Below, in pieces: positions 43,405 to 51,620 of a stretch of 64,000 nt of DNA. Under the pieces are notes generated by a model. That model did no database searches. It was given only the letters and a program-made list of their open reading frames with translations, and was not told the DNA's origin. The stretch spans positions 1 through 64,000 of the forward strand of contig NZ_BOMB01000010.1 in assembly GCF_016861975.1 (NCBI RefSeq), read 5' to 3'. A program made the position numbers and the translations under genes. Every line of letters begins with the position of its first letter. Within the stretch, counting starts at the first letter, position 1. Source of the DNA: Actinocatenispora rupis (GTDB lineage Bacteria > Actinomycetota > Actinomycetes > Mycobacteriales > Micromonosporaceae).

Positions 43405-44598
43405 TCAGCCCGCGGCGCGCAGCGTACGCCAGGTCGCGGCGGCGATCAGCGCCATCGTCAGCGCGGCGATCCAGAACGGCGCCACCAGCCCCAGGTACCG
43501 GGAGAGTACGGCGCCGGCCAGCGAACCGAGCGCGGCGCCACCGGTCTCCAGCAGCGCGTACACGCTGGCGACGCGGGCCCGGAGCGGATCGGGTACGGTC
43601 TGCTGCCGCAGCGTCGCCGTGGTGATGCCCCAGCTCGTCGTCTGCACCCCGAACACCACGAGTACGCCGCCGGCGAGCCACGGCACGGTCGTCAGCGCGA
43701 GCGTTAGGTGGGTGCCGGCCTCCACCAGCAGGCCGGCGCGCAGGAGTACCGCGGGGCCGAGGCGGGCACGCAGGCGCGCGGCGACCAGGCTGCCGAGCAG
43801 GCCGCCGGCGGCGAGCGCGGTCAGCAGCACGCCGTACCCGACCGGCGGGAGGCCGAGGCGCTGCCGCGCGTACAGGACGAAGGTGGCGAACGCGGCGCAG
43901 AAGGCCACGTTGCCGAGCCCCATCGCGACGGCCAGCGTACGGAGCAGGCGGTGCCCGGCCAGCCACCGTACGCCGGCGGCGATGTCGGCACGCAGCCCGG
44001 AGCGTCCGGTGCGCGGCGCACCCGGCACCGGCCGTACCGTCGCGAACAGCGCCGCCGCACCCACGAACGTCACCGCGTCCACCCCGAACGGCACCGCCGC
44101 CGCGACCCCGAACAGCCACGCCCCGAGCGGCTTCGCCACGAACTGGTGCGCCACCGTGAACGCGCCCGTGAGCCTGGCGTTCGCGGTGGCCAGCCGGTCC
44201 GGCGGCACCACCGCCGGCAGGATCGCCGCCGTCGCCGACTCGGCCAGCGTCTCCCCGACACCGAGCACGAACAGCACCGCGTACAGGACGGGCACCGTCC
44301 CGGTACCGGTGGCGACGGACCACACCAGCACGCCGAGCGCCGCGGCCCGTACCAGGCCGACGGCGACGACGAGGGCGCGGCGGTCGACGCGGTCCGCGTA
44401 CGCGCCGCTGACGAGCGACACGAGCAACCACGGCAACTGCTGGACGAACGCGGCACCCGCCACGAGCGCCGGATCGGAGGTACGGGACGCGACGAGCAGC
44501 GGGCCGGCGACCAGGGTGACGCCGTCGCCGAGCGTGGACAGCGCGGACGCCGCCCACACCCGACCGAAGTCGGAACGCGCAGGAACACGGGCAGGCAA
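43405..44598 (-). CDS. MFS transporter, probable drug exporter
   Basis: The 397-residue protein has about 12 membrane segments. The motif-A-like loop GAYADRVDRRALV is between helices 2 and 3, and a related loop AARLRARLGPAVLLR is in the second half. The pattern resembles multidrug and macrolide exporters of the MFS_3 type. The best start is TTG at 44598 with GAGGGG six bases upstream. It is preceded by an 18-residue leader ORF with a strong ribosome site and by two hairpins, suggesting translational attenuation by a ribosome-targeting drug. Confidence 0.88.
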   Translation of the reverse strand: MPARVPARSDFGRVWAASALSTLGDGVTLVAGPLLVASRTSDPALVAGAAFVQQLPWLLVSLVSGAYADRVDRRALVVAVGLVRAAALGVLVWSVATGTGTVPVLYAVLFVLGVGETLAESATAAILPAVVPPDRLATANARLTGAFTVAHQFVAKPLGAWLFGVAAAVPFGVDAVTFVGAAALFATVRPVPGAPRTGRSGLRADIAAGVRWLAGHRLLRTLAVAMGLGNVAFCAAFATFVLYARQRLGLPPVGYGVLLTALAAGGLLGSLVAARLRARLGPAVLLRAGLLVEAGTHLTLALTTVPWLAGGVLVVFGVQTTSWGITTATLRQQTVPDPLRARVASVYALLETGGAALGSLAGAVLSRYLGLVAPFWIAALTMALIAAATWRTLRAAG

Positions 44599-44617
44599 AG
44601 GAAACCCCTCGGACGAA

Positions 44618-44679
44618 GACGGTCGACGGAAACCAGCGACCGCCCCGGTACGAGGAGCGCAACCACCCTCACGGTGGAT
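44618..44679 (-). promoter_or_regulatory. Leader hairpins before the MFS gene
   Basis: Two short stems lie between the leader-peptide stop and the MFS start: CCACC/GGTGG at about 44663-44677 and GGTCG/CGACC at about 44618-44643. They could form alternative structures in a translation-attenuation leader. No experimental or conserved support is available. Confidence 0.35.
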
Positions 44680-44682
44680 CTG

Positions 44683-44739
44683 TCAGGAAGCGGTACGCCC
44701 TCGCGCCGGAGCGGTGACCGTCGCCGTGTTCGTACGCAT
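44683..44739 (-). CDS. Putative leader peptide (18 residues) upstream of the MFS gene
   Basis: On the minus strand ATG 44739 follows GGAGGAGG, one of the strongest ribosome sites in the window. It encodes MRTNTATVTAPARGRTAS, then TGA. It lies 84 bases before the exporter start. Short Thr-rich or Arg-rich leader peptides in front of drug-resistance genes commonly sense stalled ribosomes. The very weak TTG start of the exporter behind a strongly initiated micro-ORF supports such a role. Confidence 0.5.
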   Translation of the reverse strand: MRTNTATVTAPARGRTAS

Positions 44740-44773
44740 GCGCCCTCCTCCTGCCGATGACGGATCCGGTACC

Positions 44774-44802
44774 AGTGTCCGGCCCGCGTATCCCGGCACC
44801 AA
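44774..44802 (-). promoter_or_regulatory. Promoter of leader peptide/MFS transcript
   Basis: On the minus strand TTGGTG (44802-44797) and GACACT (44779-44774) are 17 bases apart. An A/T-rich patch, TGAATATG, lies four bases upstream of the -35 box, as in WhiB7-type resistance promoters. This resemblance is suggestive only. Confidence 0.45.
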
Positions 44803-44879
44803 CCGCATATTCACCGCGCGGTCGGTACCGGCTCAGGGGTGCGCCGGCTCTGCTGCCAGGGGGATGTGGGCACAGAGAA

Positions 44880-44907
44880 ACGGCGTCCGCGGTGTCGCGA
44901 ACGCCGT
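44880..44907. terminator. Hairpin after rpmB
   Basis: ACGGCGT and ACGCCGT pair around a 14-base loop that has its own CGCG pairing, just past the rpmB stop at 44927. Confidence 0.6.
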
Positions 44908-44926
44908 GAGGTGGAACGGTGGCCGG

Positions 44927-45145
44927 TCAGCCGCGACGGGTGACCTTGCCGCCCTTGAGGCACGAGGTGCAGACCTTCATGCGCGTGGGGGTGCCGTTGA
45001 TGACCGTGCGCACGGGCTGGATGTTGGGGCGGAAGGTCCGCTTCGCCCGGCCCTTGACACGACGAACGAGGGCGTTCTGGCCCAAGCGCGACACCGAATT
45101 GCCGAAGCCCGGCTCCTTGCCGCACACGTCACACCGCTTGGACAC
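44927..45145 (-). CDS. rpmB: 50S ribosomal protein bL28, zinc-ribbon form
   Basis: The 72-residue protein starts SKRCDVCGKEPGFGNSVSR and ends KVCTSCLKGGKVTRRG. The two CxxC pairs make it the zinc-binding (C+) paralogue. Many actinobacteria also have a zinc-free copy used under zinc starvation. GGAG lies eight bases before the GTG. A TAGACT -10 box on the minus strand at 45208-45213 gives a ~60-base leader. Confidence 0.96.
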   Translation of the reverse strand: MSKRCDVCGKEPGFGNSVSRLGQNALVRRVKGRAKRTFRPNIQPVRTVINGTPTRMKVCTSCLKGGKVTRRG

Positions 45146-45435
45146 TGAGCACTCTCCAGTAGCTAGTAGTACGAGTTCGTGGGTGCCAGACGCGGGCACG
45201 TCCGCCGAGTCTAGCGCACGCATGGCTGGCACCGACTACGGCCCGAAACGCCCGTCGCGGGCCCGATGTCCGGCCCGTGGCCGGGTCGGCACGCGCGGAC
45301 CGGTGGGCGCAAACGTGCCGGGAACACCATGCTACCAACCGCATCGGGCGGTCGGCCCGGAGGCGCCCGGCCCCCGGGGTACGCTCGGCCGGCGCAGAGC
45401 ACGGGCGGATCGGGAAGGTCGGCGGATCGGAAGTC
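45146..45435. other. Divergent intergenic region rpmB / RlmM-like
   Basis: The interval holds the rpmB promoter (TAGACT at 45208-45213, minus strand) and a TACGCT box at about 45380 that may serve the methyltransferase gene on the plus strand. No gene or strong repeat is seen. Confidence 0.45.
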
Positions 45436-46452
45436 ATGGCGTCGGATCGGGTGATGTTCTCCACCGCCGAGGAGAGCCGGGGTTTCGCGGTGCGCGAGCT
45501 GCGCGCGGAGTTCGGCGCGGGCGTACCGGTCGAGGTGCTGGGGCCCGATCTGGGCGTGCTCGACGGGCCGGGCGTTGCCGCGGTCGCCGACGCGTGCCGG
45601 GACCGGCCGCTGGTGTTCCCCCGGCATCTGACCGTCGAGGTGGACCGGATCGACGCGGCGGAGGCGACCGATCCCGCGGCGGTGGCGGCCCGCGCGGTCC
45701 GGGCCCTGCCCGCCGGCCTCGACGACGTCGCCGTGCAGGCGTGGGTGAGCGGTTCCTCCACCGTCGGGTACGGGGCGGGTGTCGTGGCGCGCGCGGTCAC
45801 CGACGAGCTGTCCGCCCGGGGTGTGGCGGTCGCGCGGGCCGGCCGGGAGTGGACGTTGTCGTGCTGCCTGACGGCGCGCGCGGTGCTGATCGGGCTCAAC
45901 CGTACGGCGGAGAGCCTGTCGGACTGGCCGGGCGGGCGGGTCCGGTTGGGCCGCGCGCCGAGTCGGGTGTCGCGGTCGGAGTTCAAGCTGGAGGAGCTGT
46001 TCAACGAGCACCCGTTGCCGCTGCCGGTGCGGGGCCGGGCGGCGGACTTCGGCGCGAGTCCCGGCGGCTGGACCAGGATCCTGCGTACCCGGGGCTTCGC
46101 GGTGACGGCGGTGGACCCGGGTGACCTCGCGCCCGCGCTGGCCGCGGACCGGCAGGTGCACCACGGCCGTACGACGGTGGGCGAGTTCCTGCGCTCCGAC
46201 CGGACCCGTTTCGACCTGATCGTGAACGACATGCGGATGCCGCCGGTGCTCAGCTGCCGGACGATGCTCGACGCCGCGCCGCACCTGGCCCCCCGGGCGT
46301 ACGTGGTGGTCACGTTGAAGACGGGTACCCGCGGGCCGGTCGAGCAGGTGGCGGAGTGCCTGGAGGTGCTGCGCCGCCGGTACGACGTGGTCTTCGCGCG
46401 GCAGCTCTACCACAACCGCAGCGAGCTGACGGTGGTCGCGCGGCTGCGTTGA
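45436..46452 (+). CDS. RlmM/FtsJ-like RNA 2'-O-methyltransferase
   Basis: The 338-residue protein has an N-terminal half that fits an RNA-binding (THUMP-like) module. The C-terminal half is an FtsJ-type Rossmann domain: SRSEFKLEELFNEH (~177), ADFGASPGGWTRILR (~205, SAM loop), FDLIVNDMRMPP (~258, catalytic Asp) and VVTLKTGTRG (~292, catalytic Lys). This order closely follows RlmM, which methylates C2498 of 23S rRNA in gamma-proteobacteria. It is uncommon in actinobacteria, so the exact target is open. ATG at 45436 follows GGAAG. Confidence 0.8.
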   Translation: MASDRVMFSTAEESRGFAVRELRAEFGAGVPVEVLGPDLGVLDGPGVAAVADACRDRPLVFPRHLTVEVDRIDAAEATDPAAVAARAVRALPAGLDDVAVQAWVSGSSTVGYGAGVVARAVTDELSARGVAVARAGREWTLSCCLTARAVLIGLNRTAESLSDWPGGRVRLGRAPSRVSRSEFKLEELFNEHPLPLPVRGRAADFGASPGGWTRILRTRGFAVTAVDPGDLAPALAADRQVHHGRTTVGEFLRSDRTRFDLIVNDMRMPPVLSCRTMLDAAPHLAPRAYVVVTLKTGTRGPVEQVAECLEVLRRRYDVVFARQLYHNRSELTVVARLR

Positions 46453-46462
46453 GTCGGCGGCG

Positions 46463-47068
46463 TCAGCCGAGCATCCGGTGCGCCACCAGGGTGAGCGCGT
46501 CGACGATCCGGTCGGGGGAGAGCCCGAGCGTGCGCCGTTGGTGCTGGTAGACGTCCGGCGAGAGGGGCGCGAGCAGGAGGTCCAGCAGCGCGTCCGGGTC
46601 GGGCGTACCGGCGGCGACCAGCAACGTACGCACGTGCAGCCGCCAGAACCCGTACGCGCCGGTCGCGTACCGGATGGGGCCGGGGCTGATGGCGCGGTAG
46701 ATCGGGGTGTGCGCCTCCAGCAGGTCGACGACGCCGCGGTAGAGGGCGGCGAGCCGGTCGGCGGGCGGGGCGCCGGGGCCGAGTGGCGGCGGGCCGCTGA
46801 TGACCGCGCCCTGGAGCCGGCGTTCGCGGGAGTCGACGAGGGCGGCGGCGATCGAGGCGACGTCCGGGTACCGCCGGTAGAGGGTGCCGCGGCCGATGCC
46901 GGCGGCCTTCGCGATCCGGTCCATCGTCACGGGGCCGTCGTCGGCGAGGATCACGCGCTCGGCGGCGTCGAGGACGAGCGCCCGGTTGCGGGCGGCGTCG
47001 GCGCGTTCGCGGGGGCGGGCCTGGTCCCGGTCGATCGGGAGACCGGTGATCAGGTCGCGCTTCGGCAT
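46463..47068 (-). CDS. TetR-family repressor
   Basis: The 201-residue regulator has a standard TetR helix-turn-helix with VTMDRIAKAAGIGRGTLYRRY (as motif MDRIAKAAGIGRGTLYRR) around residue 50 and a helical C-terminal domain. It is divergent from an azoreductase gene. Two strong operator copies lie in the 89-base gap, so it most likely represses both genes. Redox-active quinones or dyes are plausible inducers. Confidence 0.94.
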   Translation of the reverse strand: MPKRDLITGLPIDRDQARPRERADAARNRALVLDAAERVILADDGPVTMDRIAKAAGIGRGTLYRRYPDVASIAAALVDSRERRLQGAVISGPPPLGPGAPPADRLAALYRGVVDLLEAHTPIYRAISPGPIRYATGAYGFWRLHVRTLLVAAGTPDPDALLDLLLAPLSPDVYQHQRRTLGLSPDRIVDALTLVAHRMLG

Positions 47069-47086
47069 GACGTACACGATAGCAAC

Positions 47087-47101
47087 TGGACACTGTGTCC
47101 A
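47087..47101. promoter_or_regulatory. TetR operator 1 (tetR/azoR divergent region)
   Basis: TGGACACTGTGTCCA is a palindrome with a single-base centre. It is followed by CTTAC, as is the second copy. Confidence 0.8.
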
Positions 47102-47120
47102 CTTACCCTCTAAGGTCAAC

Positions 47121-47135
47121 CGGACACAGTGACCA
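47121..47135. promoter_or_regulatory. TetR operator 2 (tetR/azoR divergent region)
   Basis: CGGACACAGTGACCA is a near copy of operator 1. Over 19 bases (GGACAC to CTTAC) the two sites agree at 17 positions. They are 34 bases apart, about three helical turns, so two dimers could bind the same face. Confidence 0.78.
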
Positions 47136-47157
47136 CTTACTGTCGAGGAGCCTGGCC

Positions 47158-47826
47158 ATGCCCGCGAACCTGCTGCACGTCGACGCGAGCGCCCGCACGC
47201 AGTCGTACTCCCGCGCCACCGGCGCCGCCTTCGCCGACGCGTGGCGCGCGGCCGGCGGCGGCTACACGTACCGCGACCTGGCCGCCGAGCCGCTGCCGCA
47301 CATCACCGAGGCCAACACCGAACTGAGCGCGATGGCCGGCCTCGACGGCGTCACCGACGTCGCCGGCCTGGCGCGCCTGCCGCGTACCGCGGCGCAGCGG
47401 GCGGCGTGGGCGCGGTCCGAGCCGCTGCTCGCCGAGTTGCAGGCCGCCGACGTGCTGCTCATCGGGACACCGATGTACAACTTCGGCATCCCGTCGGCGC
47501 TGAAGTCGTGGATCGACCAGGTGACGTTCGCCGGGGTGAAGCTCGGCCCCGGGATCGCCGTCGTCGCCACCGCCCGCGGCGGCTCGTACGGGCCGGGCGC
47601 GCCGCAGGAGCCGTACGAGTTCCAGGAGCGGTACCTGCGCGCCTACCTCACCTCGTACGGGCCGGCCGACGTGCGGTTCCTCAACACGGAACTGACCCTG
47701 GCGCCGGTACTGCCGCCCATGTCCGGCCTGATCGAGCAGCACCACGCCTCGCGGGACGCGGCGCTCGACGAGGCCCGTACGCTGGCCCGCCGGCTCGCCG
47801 CCGACCCCACTCCCGCGGCCGCCTGA
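47158..47826 (+). CDS. azoR: FMN-dependent NADH-azoreductase / NADH:quinone oxidoreductase
   Basis: The 222-residue flavodoxin-fold protein has LLHVDASARTQSYSRATG (FMN phosphate loop) at the N-terminus. TPMYNFGIPSALKSWIDQV (~105) and VATARGGSYGPG (~140) are the AzoR signatures. It reduces azo dyes and quinones with two electrons, protecting against thiol and quinone stress. GAGGAG precedes the ATG. It is controlled by the divergent TetR gene through two palindromes. Confidence 0.93.
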   Translation: MPANLLHVDASARTQSYSRATGAAFADAWRAAGGGYTYRDLAAEPLPHITEANTELSAMAGLDGVTDVAGLARLPRTAAQRAAWARSEPLLAELQAADVLLIGTPMYNFGIPSALKSWIDQVTFAGVKLGPGIAVVATARGGSYGPGAPQEPYEFQERYLRAYLTSYGPADVRFLNTELTLAPVLPPMSGLIEQHHASRDAALDEARTLARRLAADPTPAAA

Positions 47827-47837
47827 CCTGCCGTCCG

Positions 47838-47860
47838 CCCCGCCGGCCGGATCGGCGGGG
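47838..47860 (+). terminator. Hairpin after azoR
   Basis: CCCCGCCG and CGGCGGGG form an 8-bp stem with a 7-base loop, 12 bases after the azoR stop codon. Confidence 0.6.
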
Positions 47861-47939
47861 TGGGCGGGCCGGGGAATAGCCCGCGCGCGGGCTGGCTTGT
47901 GCCAGGTGCAACGCTGTAATCATCCGGGGCGGTGCTGTC

Positions 47940-48887
47940 ATGACCGACACCGAGAGGCCGCCGGACCGGACCGATGCGCCGGCCCTCGACGCCTACTCCA
48001 CGACCGTGATCGGCGTCGCGCGGGAGATCACCCCGCACGTCGCCAGCGTACGGCTGCGCCGCGGCGGCGGATCCGCCGTGGTGTTCACCGACGACGGCCT
48101 GCTGCTGACCAACGCGCACGTCGTCGGCCGTCACCGGGACGGCGCGGTGGTGTTCTCCGACGGTACGGAGCGGTCCTTCGAACTGGTCGGCTCCGACCCG
48201 CTCTCCGACCTCGCCGTACTCCGGGCGCTCGGTGCGGCCCCGCCCGGCGCCGTACTGGGGGATGCGGACCGGCTCCAGGTCGGTCAGCTCGTCGTCGCGG
48301 TCGGCAGCCCGCTCGGGTTCGCCGGGTCGGTGACGGCCGGGGTGGTGAGCGCGCTGGGCCGGGCGATGCCGGCGGAGTCGGGCCGCGCGACCCGCATCAT
48401 CGAGGACGTCATCCAGACCGACGCCGCACTGAACCCGGGCAACTCGGGCGGCGCGCTCGCCGACTCCGCCGGCCGGGTCGTCGGCATCAACACCGCGCTC
48501 GCCGGGTTCGGGCTCGGCCTTGCCATCCCGATCAACGCCACCACCAGGCGCATCGTCGGCACCCTCGTCGCCGACGGCCGGGTACGCCGGGCGTACCTGG
48601 GGCTGGTGGGATCGCCGGCGCCGCTGCCCGGCCCCGTCGCCGAACGGACCGGGCAGGACGCGGGGCTGCGCCTGGTGCACGTCGTACCGGGGGGTCCGGC
48701 CGCGGTGGCGGGGCTGCACGCCGGCGACCTGGTGCTGTCGGTCGCGCGTACGCCGGTGACCCGGGCGCAGGACCTGCAGCGGCACCTGTTCGCGGCCGCG
48801 ATCGACCGGCCGCTGCCGGTCACCGTGCTGCGCTCCGGCGCGATGGTCGACGTGTTCGCCACGCCGACCGAACTCACCGCCGACTGA
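47940..48887 (+). CDS. HtrA/DegP-like serine protease with PDZ domain
   Basis: The 315-residue protein has a trypsin-like domain with the full triad: His60 in LLLTNAHVV, Asp90 in DPLSDLAVL and Ser169 in NPGNSGGAL. A C-terminal PDZ domain (~215-305) with the YLGL carboxylate loop follows. No signal peptide or membrane anchor is visible, unlike most actinobacterial HtrA proteins, so it is probably cytoplasmic or secreted by another route. It converges with the flavoprotein gene with no gap between stop codons. Confidence 0.9.
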   Translation: MTDTERPPDRTDAPALDAYSTTVIGVAREITPHVASVRLRRGGGSAVVFTDDGLLLTNAHVVGRHRDGAVVFSDGTERSFELVGSDPLSDLAVLRALGAAPPGAVLGDADRLQVGQLVVAVGSPLGFAGSVTAGVVSALGRAMPAESGRATRIIEDVIQTDAALNPGNSGGALADSAGRVVGINTALAGFGLGLAIPINATTRRIVGTLVADGRVRRAYLGLVGSPAPLPGPVAERTGQDAGLRLVHVVPGGPAAVAGLHAGDLVLSVARTPVTRAQDLQRHLFAAAIDRPLPVTVLRSGAMVDVFATPTELTAD

Positions 48888-50558
48888 TCAGGCGGTCGCC
48901 GCCGCCACCGCCCGACCCGTACGCCGGCCGGAGAACAGGCAGCCGCCGAGGAACGTGCCCTCCAGCGACCGGTACCCGTGGACGCCGCCGCCACCGAACC
49001 CGGCGACCTCGCCCGCGGCGTACAGGCCGGGGAGGGGTGTGCCGTCGGCGCGCAGGACCCGGCCGTCGAGGTCGGTCTGCAGGCCGCCGAGCGTCTTGCG
49101 GGTCAGGATGTTGAGCCGCACGGCGATCAGCGGCCCGGCGGAACGGTCCAGGATCCGGTGCGGCGCCGCCGTCCGCGACACCCGGTCCCCGATGTACCGC
49201 CGCGCGTTGTGGATCGCCGCCACCTGCAGGTCCTTCGTGTACGGGTTGGCCATCTCGCGGTCCCGCGCCACGATCTGCCGGCGCAGGTCGGCGAGGTCGA
49301 GCAGCGGTTCGTCGGTCCGCTGGTTCATGCCGTCGACGAGGGCCGGCAACGTGTCGGCGACCACGAAGTCCGCACCGTTGCGCAGGAACGCGTCGACCGG
49401 GCCGGGCGCGCCGGGACGTACCCGGTTGAGGGTCAGGCGGACGTCCTTGCCGGTCAGGTCGGGGTTCTGCTCCGACCCGGACAGCGCGAACTCCTTCTCC
49501 ACGATCTTCTGCGTGAGTACGAACCAGGAGTGGTCGAATCCGGTGTCACCAATGGCTTTCAGCGTGCCGAGCGTGTCGAAGCCGGGGAAGTTCGGCGCCG
49601 GGAAGCGGCGGCCGAGCGCGTCGAACCACAGCGACGACGGGCCCGGCAGGATCCGGATGCCGTGGCCCGGCCAGATCGGATCCCAGTTGCGGATGCCCTC
49701 GGTGTAGTGCCACATCCGGTCCCGGTTCACGATCCGCCCGCCGGCCCGCTCACCGATCCCCAGCATCCGCCCGTCCACGTACGCCGGGACGCCGGTGATC
49801 ATCCGCCGCGGCGCCGGGCCCAGCCGTTCCGGCCAGTTCTCCCGGACGAGGTCGTGGTTGGCGCCGATCCCGCCGGACGTCACGACCACCACCGGCGCGG
49901 TCAACGCGAACCCGCCCACCTCGGTACGCGAGGTCGCGACGCCGCGCGCCGCGTCGCTCGGCTCCAGCACCGTCCCGCGTACTCCGTCGACGGCGCCGGC
50001 GGTGACGGTCAGCTCGTCCACCCGGTGCCGGAAGCGCAGCTCCACCAGGCCACGGCCGACCGCCTCGCGTACCCTGCGCGCGAACGGGGCGACCAGCGCG
50101 GGCCCGGTGCCCCACGTGACGTGGAACCGGGGCACCGAGTTGCCGTGCCCGTCGGCGAGGTAGCCGCCGCGCTCCGCCCAGCCCACCACCGGGAACCAGC
50201 GCACCCCCATCCGGTGCAGCCAGCCGCGCTTCTCGCCCGCCGCGAACTGCACGTACTCCTCGGCCCAGCGCCGCGCCCAGTGGTCCTCGCCGCCCGGGTC
50301 GTCGATGCCGCGGTCGAAGCCGGCGCTGCCCAGCCAGTCCTGCATGGCCAGCTCGTACGAGTCGCGGATGCCGAGGCGGCGCTGTTCCGGCGAGTCGACC
50401 AGGAACAGCCCGCCGAACGACCAGTACGCCTGGCCGCCGAGGTTCGACTCCGGCTCCTGGTCCACCAGGACGACGCGGCGCCCGGCCGCGGCCAGTTCCG
50501 CCGTGGCCACCAGCCCGGCCAGCCCGGCACCCACCACGATCGCGTCCGCGTCGGCCAT
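48888..50558 (-). CDS. FAD-dependent dehydrogenase, KstD/fumarate-reductase-like
   Basis: The 556-residue flavoprotein has an N-terminal dinucleotide site, AIVVGAGLAGLVATAELA. A second FAD segment, PLPGLYAAGEVAGFGGGGVHGYRSLEG, is near the C-terminus (motif GLYAAGEVAGFGG). This is the fumarate reductase/3-ketosteroid dehydrogenase superfamily. It is close to the Rv1817-type FAD-binding dehydrogenases of actinobacteria, whose substrate is unknown. GGAGG precedes the ATG. It is divergent from the mycothiol-type isomerase gene. Confidence 0.88.
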   Translation of the reverse strand: MADADAIVVGAGLAGLVATAELAAAGRRVVLVDQEPESNLGGQAYWSFGGLFLVDSPEQRRLGIRDSYELAMQDWLGSAGFDRGIDDPGGEDHWARRWAEEYVQFAAGEKRGWLHRMGVRWFPVVGWAERGGYLADGHGNSVPRFHVTWGTGPALVAPFARRVREAVGRGLVELRFRHRVDELTVTAGAVDGVRGTVLEPSDAARGVATSRTEVGGFALTAPVVVVTSGGIGANHDLVRENWPERLGPAPRRMITGVPAYVDGRMLGIGERAGGRIVNRDRMWHYTEGIRNWDPIWPGHGIRILPGPSSLWFDALGRRFPAPNFPGFDTLGTLKAIGDTGFDHSWFVLTQKIVEKEFALSGSEQNPDLTGKDVRLTLNRVRPGAPGPVDAFLRNGADFVVADTLPALVDGMNQRTDEPLLDLADLRRQIVARDREMANPYTKDLQVAAIHNARRYIGDRVSRTAAPHRILDRSAGPLIAVRLNILTRKTLGGLQTDLDGRVLRADGTPLPGLYAAGEVAGFGGGGVHGYRSLEGTFLGGCLFSGRRTGRAVAAATA

Positions 50559-50625
50559 CCGTCGTACCTCCAGGTGTCGGGCGTGGGGCGGACGGCGCCG
50601 GTCCACGCGGTGCGGCCACCCACGG

Positions 50626-50631
50626 TACGGT
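50626..50631 (+). promoter_or_regulatory. Leaderless -10 box
   Basis: TACGGT ends six bases before the ATG at 50638. Confidence 0.55.
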
Positions 50632-50637
50632 CCCGGC

Positions 50638-51273
50638 ATGAGCGATGAGCGCGGCGCCCGCCTCCTGCTGACCGAACGGGACGCGATCGTGCCCGTCCTG
50701 CGACGTACGCCGGTGGCCGACCTGGACCGGCCGACGGTGTGCACCGGCTGGTCGGTCCGCGACGTGCTGGCGCACTGCGCGGCGGCGCTGCACCGGCTCG
50801 CCACCGGCGACCTGCACTCGTTCGGCCCGGCCGACAACGAACGCGACGTGGAGGCCCGCCGCGCCCTGCCCGCCACCGCGCTCCTCGACGAACTCTCCGA
50901 CGCGTACGAACCGGCGGCCCGGGTGATCGCCGCCGGCGCCGGCCGGTACGACGGGTTCGCGCTCGGCGAATGGATCCACGGCGGCGACGTACGGCTGGCG
51001 CTCGGCCTGCCCGACCCGTACGCCAGCGACGGGCTGGAGGACGCGCTCGCGCTCGTCGTCGCGCTCAGCCGGTACCGGCGGACGGCCGTCCCGCACACGC
51101 TGGTGACCCTGCCCGACCGCACCCTCGACCTCGGTACGCCCGGCGACGCCGAGCCCGCCACCCTGCACACCGACCCCGCCACCCTGGTACGGGTCGTGTC
51201 GGGGCGGCCCGCCGACCCGGCCGACTACCGGCTCACCGGTGCCACCCCCGACCAGTACCGGATGCTCGGGTGA
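50638..51273 (+). CDS. Maleylpyruvate isomerase-type/DinB mycothiol-dependent protein
   Basis: The 211-residue protein has the N-terminal helical bundle of the actinobacterial MDMPI_N family: LDRPTVCTGWSVRDVLAHCAAALHRL (motif CTGWSVRDVLAHC, ~35) and the second metal His in GEWIHGGDVRLAL. Three His residues form a metal site in these proteins. A small C-terminal domain follows. Such proteins use mycothiol as thiol co-substrate. The specific reaction is unknown. Confidence 0.85.
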   Translation: MSDERGARLLLTERDAIVPVLRRTPVADLDRPTVCTGWSVRDVLAHCAAALHRLATGDLHSFGPADNERDVEARRALPATALLDELSDAYEPAARVIAAGAGRYDGFALGEWIHGGDVRLALGLPDPYASDGLEDALALVVALSRYRRTAVPHTLVTLPDRTLDLGTPGDAEPATLHTDPATLVRVVSGRPADPADYRLTGATPDQYRMLG

Positions 51274-51280
51274 GGTCGGG

Positions 51281-51619
51281 TCAGGGCGCGACCAGCTCGA
51301 CGCCGGCCAGGGACTCCGGATCGGCCACCGTGCCACCGGATCCGGGGCGGGTCGGCATCGCGAGGCCCGACAGGTAGAGCGCGGCTTCGTCGCCGGTGTC
51401 GGCGCGGACGCTGCGGCGGCGCCGGACCTCGATGCGCTCGACCGTGACCGGCAGCGGACCCGCCGGTAGCAGCAGCCGGGCCGGCTGACCGACCACGACG
51501 GAGCCGGCGGTGACGGTGCAGACGACCGCGATCCCGCGCAACGGCACCGTGAACGCGGTGCTCAGCGTGCACCGGAACGGAACCGGCGCGGGCGCCTCGC
51601 CGCGGCGGAACAGCGGCAC
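51281..51619 (-). CDS. Small beta-barrel protein resembling EF-Tu domain 2
   Basis: The 112-residue protein contains GIAVVCTVTAGSVVVGQPARLLLP, seen as the motif VVCTVTAGSVVVGQ. This resembles the domain 2 barrel of translational GTPases (GTVVTGRV...G). No GTPase domain is present. It starts one base after the FHA gene's stop side on the same strand, so the two may be one transcript. Function is unknown. Confidence 0.6.
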   Translation of the reverse strand: MPLFRRGEAPAPVPFRCTLSTAFTVPLRGIAVVCTVTAGSVVVGQPARLLLPAGPLPVTVERIEVRRRRSVRADTGDEAALYLSGLAMPTRPGSGGTVADPESLAGVELVAP

Positions 51620-51620
51620 G

